A stretch of 64,000 nucleotides of DNA, taken from Streptomyces armeniacus. Lineage in GTDB: Bacteria; Actinomycetota; Actinomycetes; Streptomycetales; Streptomycetaceae. The translations under genes were made by a program, and so were the position numbers. Positions 58,957 to 64,000 of the stretch are shown in pieces. The DNA lies in contig NZ_CP031320.1 in the NCBI RefSeq assembly GCF_003355155.1, positions 3,897,367 to 3,961,366 on the forward strand. Direction: 5' to 3'. The notes under the pieces were generated by a model. The model ran no database searches. It had not been told where the DNA came from and saw only the letters and a list, made by a program, of their open reading frames with translations. The first letter of the stretch is position 1; every line of letters starts with the position of its first letter.

Positions 58957-59234
58957 GGCGCGGCCTGTTCGGCGGGCCGCGGGCCGCCGACACCGAGCCG
59001 CTCCATCAGGGCGGCGGCCTCCGCGAGGGTGCTGTCCGAGTCCAGGTCGTTGTCGGTGTCCGAGAGGACCATGCCGAGCTCGCTCTCGGCCACGACCAGC
59101 ATCTCCATCAGCGCCAGCGAGTCCATCTCGAGGTCCCCGAAGGTGGTTTCGGGTGTGAGGCGGGCGCGGTCGAGATCGAAGTGCTCGGCCAGCAGGGCGG
59201 CGAGGGTGTCGAAGACTGGCTGCTGCTGTTCCAT
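58953..59234 (-). CDS. Dedicated acyl carrier protein
   Basis: 93 aa acidic ACP. The phosphopantetheine Ser39 lies in LEMDSLALMEM. Strong CGGAGGG ribosome site. Head of the ACP-desaturase-KAS II operon; the neighbouring desaturase and synthases probably act on its acyl thioester, distinct from primary fatty acid synthesis. Confidence 0.93.
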   Translation of the reverse strand: MEQQQPVFDTLAALLAEHFDLDRARLTPETTFGDLEMDSLALMEMLVVAESELGMVLSDTDNDLDSDSTLAEAAALMERLGVGGPRPAEQAAP

Positions 59235-59357
59235 GGTGAGTGCCCTCCGGATTCGGGAAGTTCGGGGTGGGGGTGTGCGTGGGGCGTCAGAAGTGTCAGA
59301 GGGAGGCCGGCGCGCGTACGCCCGTACGGAGGCGTACCGCCGTATGGGCGCGGCCCG

Positions 59358-60380
59358 TTACAGCCGGATCAGCGCCAGCCCGACGCTGAAGCCGCTGGCC
59401 AGCCCGGCCAGGGCGACCAGGTCGCCGGGCCCTGCCCGGCCGGACTCCTGCGCCAGGGCCAGCTGGAGCGGCAGCGAGGCCGAGGCGACGTTGCCGTGCT
59501 CGACGACGGTCGGCAGGCTCCGCTCCTCGGGCACACCGAACTCGGCGCAGCATCTTCGGTACTGCGGCAGGGAGATCTGGTGCACCGCGACGAACGCGCT
59601 CTCCCGCATGAGCGCGATCTCCCTGGGGTGGCGTTCGGCGAAGAGGGGCATGTGCCGCCGGCCGGTCTCCACCAGGTCGCCGTTCAGCCGCAGGGTGCAC
59701 ACGTCCTCGTCGTCACCCCTCGGGTGCATCGAACCGCCCGCCACGACGGTGCACACGTCCCAGGAGGCGGATTCGGCGCTGAACACGGTGGCGAGCACGC
59801 CAGGTTCGCGCTCTCCGGCGGGCCCGGCCGTCAGCAGCATGGCGGCGCCGGCGTCGCTCACGGTGTAGCCGGGCGTGGCGGCGCGGAAAGCGCGCAGGTC
59901 GGGCAGGTGCCAGCGGATGGCGAGGGTCGGGGCCTCGCCGCAGGTGATCAGGACGGTGCGGTACTGCCCGGACTCGATGAGCGCGCGGGCCACCTGGAGC
60001 GCGTTGAGCACGCTGTTGCAGGCGTTCTTCACGTCGAACGCCGGGCAGGTGGCGCCGAGTTTGGCCGCCACGATGTGCGCGGTGGCCGGCTCGATCAGAT
60101 CCTGTCCGGAGGAGGCGAACAGCAGCAGGTCCACGTCGTCCAGCGGCGTCCCGGCGGCGGCCAGTGCCTTGCCGGCGGCGGTCGCCGCCAGGTCGGAGCA
60201 CTGCTCCTGCTCGCCCTTGACGTGGACGCCCCTGATCCCGGACAGCTCCAGCGCGCCGGGCGGCGGCACGAACGGACTGTCCGCGGCGGCGATGAGCGCC
60301 CGGGTCTCCGCCATGGTCCGGTAACCGGGCGGCAGATGGACCGAGGTGGCCAGCAATCGGGCTTGGGAGCGCTTCAGCAC
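59358..60380 (-). CDS. KAS III / OleA-position thiolase-fold condensing enzyme
   Basis: 340 aa. Catalytic Cys121 (DVKNACNSVLNAL), His267 (AVHQISL), Asn297 (EHGNVASAS). In Ole pathways OleA of this fold condenses two activated fatty acids head-to-head; the gene sits where OleA is expected, next to OleD. Whether it uses ACP or CoA thioesters is open; the adjacent ACP favours ACP. The GTG at 60380 is 6 bases after TACGGT (minus strand, 60392-60387), so its transcript is probably leaderless. Confidence 0.88.
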   Translation of the reverse strand: MLKRSQARLLATSVHLPPGYRTMAETRALIAAADSPFVPPPGALELSGIRGVHVKGEQEQCSDLAATAAGKALAAAGTPLDDVDLLLFASSGQDLIEPATAHIVAAKLGATCPAFDVKNACNSVLNALQVARALIESGQYRTVLITCGEAPTLAIRWHLPDLRAFRAATPGYTVSDAGAAMLLTAGPAGEREPGVLATVFSAESASWDVCTVVAGGSMHPRGDDEDVCTLRLNGDLVETGRRHMPLFAERHPREIALMRESAFVAVHQISLPQYRRCCAEFGVPEERSLPTVVEHGNVASASLPLQLALAQESGRAGPGDLVALAGLASGFSVGLALIRL

Positions 60381-60505
60381 CGGCCCACCGTAGCGTCGCG
60401 TGATCGGTTTCAGTGTCTTCGCGCGCTTCCATTGAGGTATGCAACACAAGAGGGTGAATAGGTGTGTTGTACCGCTTTACCGCGCGCAGGCGGCAGCGCC
60501 CCCGG

Positions 60506-61510
60506 CTACCCGCCGACGGCGGGCACGCGGCCGATTTCCGCCGCCGTACGCCGCAGCCCCTCCTCCGTGCTGACGAACGGCCCGTAGCCGAGGTCGCGGC
60601 GCGCCGCCGAGATGTCGAACCAGTGCGCGGCGCAGAGGTAGTCCACCAGCCCGCGGGTCAGCGCGGGCTCCCCCGCGAGCCGCAGCGCGCGGTGTACGGG
60701 TTCCACGACGGCGGCTGCCGCCCGTACGAGACCCGCCGGCACGGACCGCTCCTCGGGCGGCAGACCGGCCGCGGCGAGCAGTGAGTTGACGGCGTCGCGG
60801 ACGGTGCGCGGATCGCCCTGGCTGAGGAAGTACGCGCGGCCCGCGACGGGCGAGCCGGGCGCCAGCAGGGGAAGCGCCAGCAGATGCGCGGCGGCGGCGT
60901 TCTCCACGTACACGGTGTCCGTCCGTTTGCGGCCGCCGTCGGGGAGGCGCAGCAGACCGGAGCGCGCACGCCGTACGACGCGCGGCAGGAAGTGCGGATC
61001 GCCCGGCCCCCAGATGACGTGCGGCCGGAGTGCCACCGTGCTCAGCCGGTCCGAGTCCGCGGCCAGCACGTGCCGTTCGGCCGCCGCCTTCGTACGGGCG
61101 TACGCGGTGGTGTGCCGGCGCGGATACGGCTGCGACTCGTCGACGCCCTCCAGGTCGCGGCCGTCGAAGACGACGCTGGGCGTCGAGGTGTGGACGAGCC
61201 GCGGCACGCCGTTCCGGAGGCAGGCGGCGACGACGTTGCGGGTGCCGGCGACGTTGACGGCCTCGTACGCGGACACGGGCCCCGACAGGCCCGCCCTGGC
61301 CGCGCAGTGGACGACCGCGTCGCAGCCCGCGGTGGCACCCTCCACCGCGCGCGCGTCGCGTACGTCGTCGAGGTGCTGCCGTACGCCCAGAGCGGCCAGC
61401 CGCGGGTGCGGCGTACGGCTCAGCGAGCGCACGTCGTGCCCCGCCTCCGCAAGCTGCGCGCACACGGCGCGCCCCAGGAAGCCGCTGCCGCCCGTCACGA
61501 GGACCTTCAC
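60506..61510 (-). CDS. oleD: OleD-like NADPH-dependent 2-alkyl-3-oxoalkanoate reductase
   Basis: 334 aa extended SDR. VLVTGGSGFLGRAVC is the dinucleotide motif, HTSTPSVVFDGRDLEGVDES and TAYARTKAAAERHVL give the Ser and YxxxK catalytic residues. TVALRPHVIWGPGDPHFLPRVV and GRAYFLSQGDP match OleD closely from memory. It reduces the beta-keto acid made by OleA to the beta-hydroxy acid. GTG overlaps the oleC stop (GTGA, 61507-61510). Confidence 0.88.
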   Translation of the reverse strand: MKVLVTGGSGFLGRAVCAQLAEAGHDVRSLSRTPHPRLAALGVRQHLDDVRDARAVEGATAGCDAVVHCAARAGLSGPVSAYEAVNVAGTRNVVAACLRNGVPRLVHTSTPSVVFDGRDLEGVDESQPYPRRHTTAYARTKAAAERHVLAADSDRLSTVALRPHVIWGPGDPHFLPRVVRRARSGLLRLPDGGRKRTDTVYVENAAAAHLLALPLLAPGSPVAGRAYFLSQGDPRTVRDAVNSLLAAAGLPPEERSVPAGLVRAAAAVVEPVHRALRLAGEPALTRGLVDYLCAAHWFDISAARRDLGYGPFVSTEEGLRRTAAEIGRVPAVGG

Positions 61511-63198
61511 GGCAGCCGCCCTCCGCGCAGTCTGCGGGCGGCCCAGCGGGCCAGCTCCGGACGGTCGATCTTCGAGTTGTGCCGGACGTCGACCGGCAGC
61601 CCCGGATGGAACAGCACCTGCCGCACACCGCTCGTGTGCGGGAACTCCCCGAACCGCGCCAGTACCTCCACGACGACGTTCCACCGCTCGTCCCGCCCCA
61701 GTCGCCGCTCGGGCTCGACGCACAGGACGGGAAGCTGGGCACCCGCCGGGCCCACCCCGACCAGCGCGCTGCGGCGCACCGCGGGCACGGTGTTGGCGAC
61801 CGGCTCGACCTGTTCCGGATACAGCTCGCCGGCCGCCGTACGCACACGCTGCGACGCCCGCCCGCAGAACCACAGCCGGCCGTGCGGATCGAACCGCCCG
61901 AGGTCCCCCGTACGGTGCACGACGCGCGCGCCGTCACGGATCTTCGCGAGCGCCGTACGGTCGGGGTGGCCCTCGTAGCGCTCACTGGTGTTCGGCCCGG
62001 CGACCGTGATCTCGCCGACGGCGCCCGGCGGCGCCTCCAGCCCGTCGTGCCACTCCGGGACGGCCTCGTCGGTGAGGCCGATGACCCGTACGAGATTCCC
62101 CGGCAGCGGCCACCCGAGGCAGGTGCCGTGCCCGCCCTCCGTCAGCCGGCGGACGTCACCGAGGAGTTCACGGCTGTCGAGGGCGCTCACGGGCATCGCC
62201 TCGGTGGCGCCGTACACGGAGGTCACCGTCGCGTCCGCCGGCAGGCACGGGCGCAGCCGCTCCGCCGTACGCGGGTCGAGGGAGGCGCCGCCGCACACGA
62301 CGGCCCGCAGCGACTCCAGTACGACACCCTCTGCCGCGCAGTGCCGCGCCAGCCGGTCCAGCGGTACCGGCGACGCGAACAGCCCGGCGACGCCGAACCG
62401 GCGGATGTCCCGTACGAGCACGGCGGGATCGGCGGACGCCGGGCGGAGGAAGTCCATGTCCGGGACCACCATGCTGAACCCCAGCGCCGTGCCGCCCAGC
62501 GCGAACGGAGGCAGCGTCGACATGCCCACCTCGCCCGGCTCCAGCGGCCACACGTCGCGCGCCATGCGGAGCTGCGCGGACAGCTGGCGCGTGCGGTACT
62601 CGACGGCCTTCGGGAGCCCGGTGGCACCGGAGGTGAAGGCGAGCATCGCGACGGGGTCCGGGCCTGGTTCCGGGCCCGGGCCCGGCTTCGGTTCCGGGGC
62701 GTCGGGCGCTTCGGGTGCGGCGGGCTGTGCGGCGCTCAGTGCGCACAGGCGGTCGAGGGAGACGCCGTACAGGCGCGGCACCTGCCCCCCGACGACAATC
62801 GACAGCCGTACGGTGCGCCGCGCCCACCCCAGCAGCAGCCGCGCCGCGTGCGCGCGCGGCACCCCGATGAACGCCTCCGGCGCCACCGTGTCCAGACACG
62901 CCTTCACCGCCGGCTTTGCGATGCCCGGGTCGATCAGCACCGGTACGGCGCCGATCCTGCTCAACGCACCGGCCAGCGCGGCCAGTTCCGGGCCCGGCGG
63001 CACCATCAGACACGTACGGGTGCCGGGCCGCAGCCCCGCGTACGTCAGCGCGCTCGTGTACGCGTCGCAGCGCGCGCTCAGCTCCCCGTACGTCACCGCC
63101 GTGTGCCGCCCGCCGGTGGCAGGGCTGCGCAGGGCGACCGCTTCCGGGTGCGTGCGCGCCGCCTGCTCGACGCCGTCGAGAAGCCGCGCCGTCGGCAT
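61507..63198 (-). CDS. oleC: OleC-like beta-lactone synthetase (AMP-dependent ligase superfamily)
   Basis: 563 aa. ATP site LAFTSGATGLPKAVEY, acidic motif VYGATEAMPVS, hinge HRTGDLGRFDPHGRLWFCGRASQRVRTAAGELYPEQVEP, which is the OleC-type sequence, and C-terminal DVRHNSKIDRPELA carrying a Lys. OleC converts the beta-hydroxy acid to a beta-lactone using ATP. ATG at 63198 with GAGGAA, 10 bases after the oleB stop. A Pro/Glu/Gly linker lies near residues 165-195. Confidence 0.9.
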   Translation of the reverse strand: MPTARLLDGVEQAARTHPEAVALRSPATGGRHTAVTYGELSARCDAYTSALTYAGLRPGTRTCLMVPPGPELAALAGALSRIGAVPVLIDPGIAKPAVKACLDTVAPEAFIGVPRAHAARLLLGWARRTVRLSIVVGGQVPRLYGVSLDRLCALSAAQPAAPEAPDAPEPKPGPGPEPGPDPVAMLAFTSGATGLPKAVEYRTRQLSAQLRMARDVWPLEPGEVGMSTLPPFALGGTALGFSMVVPDMDFLRPASADPAVLVRDIRRFGVAGLFASPVPLDRLARHCAAEGVVLESLRAVVCGGASLDPRTAERLRPCLPADATVTSVYGATEAMPVSALDSRELLGDVRRLTEGGHGTCLGWPLPGNLVRVIGLTDEAVPEWHDGLEAPPGAVGEITVAGPNTSERYEGHPDRTALAKIRDGARVVHRTGDLGRFDPHGRLWFCGRASQRVRTAAGELYPEQVEPVANTVPAVRRSALVGVGPAGAQLPVLCVEPERRLGRDERWNVVVEVLARFGEFPHTSGVRQVLFHPGLPVDVRHNSKIDRPELARWAARRLRGGRLP

Positions 63199-63208
63199 GC
63201 CCGCTTCC

Positions 63209-64000
63209 TCAGGCACGTGGCGCCCGGGGAGCGGCCGCGTGCGTGCCCGACGACGGGGACGGCGACGGCGCCGCCGACGCCGACAGGAAGTCGCGTACGT
63301 CCTGGGTGACACGCAGCGGCGCGTCCTCGAGGAGCAGGTGCCCCGCCTCCGGATACAGCCGCGGCCGCGCGTGCGGCATACGGCGCAGCCACTCCGCCAG
63401 CACACGGTCGTCGAACACGGGATCGCGCATGCCCCAGCACAGCAGCGTCGGCACACGGCGGAGCACGTCCAGGTCGTCGCCCAGGCGCCGCGCCATGTCC
63501 CAGCCCATGTCGGACGGATGGAGCGGGATCGCCCGCACGAACTCCTCGATGGAACGCCGCTCCCCGGCGCGCCCGTACGGTGCGAGATACGCCTTCCGCA
63601 CCGCCCGCGGCATACGGCTGCGCAGCCCCAGATACGTCACCGCGCGCGCGAAGATGTTGTACCGGTTGCTGAGCCGGGCCAGCAGCGCCGAATCGTGCAC
63701 CGCCCGCAGCCCCCAGTGCAGCCGGTGCCCCTCCGGCCACGGGAACGCCACCGTATTGAGGATGACCAGTCGCGCCACCCGCTCCGGATGGCTGCACGCC
63801 CAGCGCAGCCCGAGCGGTCCGCCCCAGTCGTGCACCACCACCGTCCAGCCGTCCTCGGGCGCGCCGTCCTCCCGTACGAGATGCCGTACGAGTCCCTCCA
63901 CGCGCTCCACACGGGCGTCGAACCCGTCGGCCGTGAACGGCTCCGCCGGACGGCTCGACAGGCCCATGCCGCCGAGGTCCGGCGCTACGCAGCGGTGGTC
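63209..64000 (-). CDS. oleB: OleB-like alpha/beta hydrolase (haloalkane dehalogenase type), 5' end outside window
   Basis: At least 263 aa visible; the frame runs open to the right edge. HRCVAPDLGGMG precedes the nucleophile Asp in VVVHDWGGPLGLRWA, the haloalkane dehalogenase/OleB motif. A helical cap follows; LLCWGMRDPVFDD gives the acidic residue and PEAGHLLLEDAP the His. OleB decarboxylates the beta-lactone to a long-chain olefin. In some actinobacteria oleB and oleC are fused; here they are 10 bases apart. Confidence 0.88.
   Translation of the reverse strand, partial: DHRCVAPDLGGMGLSSRPAEPFTADGFDARVERVEGLVRHLVREDGAPEDGWTVVVHDWGGPLGLRWACSHPERVARLVILNTVAFPWPEGHRLHWGLRAVHDSALLARLSNRYNIFARAVTYLGLRSRMPRAVRKAYLAPYGRAGERRSIEEFVRAIPLHPSDMGWDMARRLGDDLDVLRRVPTLLCWGMRDPVFDDRVLAEWLRRMPHARPRLYPEAGHLLLEDAPLRVTQDVRDFLSASAAPSPSPSSGTHAAAPRAPRA

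Overview
This is high-GC actinobacterial chromosomal DNA, almost certainly from a Streptomyces-type organism. The evidence is pervasive GC-rich codon use, many GTG starts, 4-nt ATGA/GTGA translational couplings, TTGACN/TANNNT promoters, Tat and lipoprotein signal peptides, an SSI-family inhibitor, ATPase/XRE/DUF397 modules and the GlgE glucan locus. No RNA genes, insertion sequences or CRISPR arrays were seen.

Layout. 1-1631: 3' part of a secreted M4 metalloprotease. 1.8-15.7 kb: the GlgE alpha-glucan pathway (glgP, then glgE-treS-pep2-glgB), interrupted by a small minus-strand operon for a WXG-like protein, a DUF1023 hydrolase and a lipoprotein. 15.9-20.4 kb: a small secreted protein, then a dicarboxylate symporter divergent from a CitA/CitB-type two-component system. 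20.4-25.0 kb: a GH18-like secreted protein behind a DasR-like operator, and a CUT1 sugar ABC transporter. 25.1-28.7 kb: a TetR/SDR divergent pair with two perfect inverted repeats, a double-HTH regulator, a small hypothetical gene and a SET-domain protein. 28.9-32.3 kb: pfkA and pta.

At 32.31-32.37 kb the sequence matches an Illumina Nextera i5 adapter with an S508-like index. The assembly is therefore very probably artificial at this point, and ackA, expected after pta, is missing. To the right lie an MFS exporter with a 45-bp operator-like repeat, an SSI protease inhibitor, a Tat-exported GH2 beta-galactosidase, a DUF2000 protein, a large FAD/NAD(P)-binding protein fused to a TPR-like domain, an Rrf2 regulator with a MmcQ/YjbR protein, an ATPase/XRE/DUF397 module, MOSC and PH-domain proteins and a UvrA-like ABC ATPase.

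Two regions look most novel. 49997-54312 is a tightly coupled operon: a 60-aa peptide, an unknown protein, two paralogous all-helical proteins resembling DUF6895 and a class-C beta-lactamase-fold hydrolase. No system of this composition is known to me. 56675-64000, cut by the window edge, is an Ole-type locus (OleB-, OleC-, OleD-like proteins and an OleA-position KAS III) joined to a dedicated ACP, an acyl-ACP desaturase and a KAS II. It suggests head-to-head condensation of ACP-bound unsaturated acyl chains to beta-lactones or olefins. In between, an ECF41-like sigma factor has a near-perfect copy of its own family promoter upstream.
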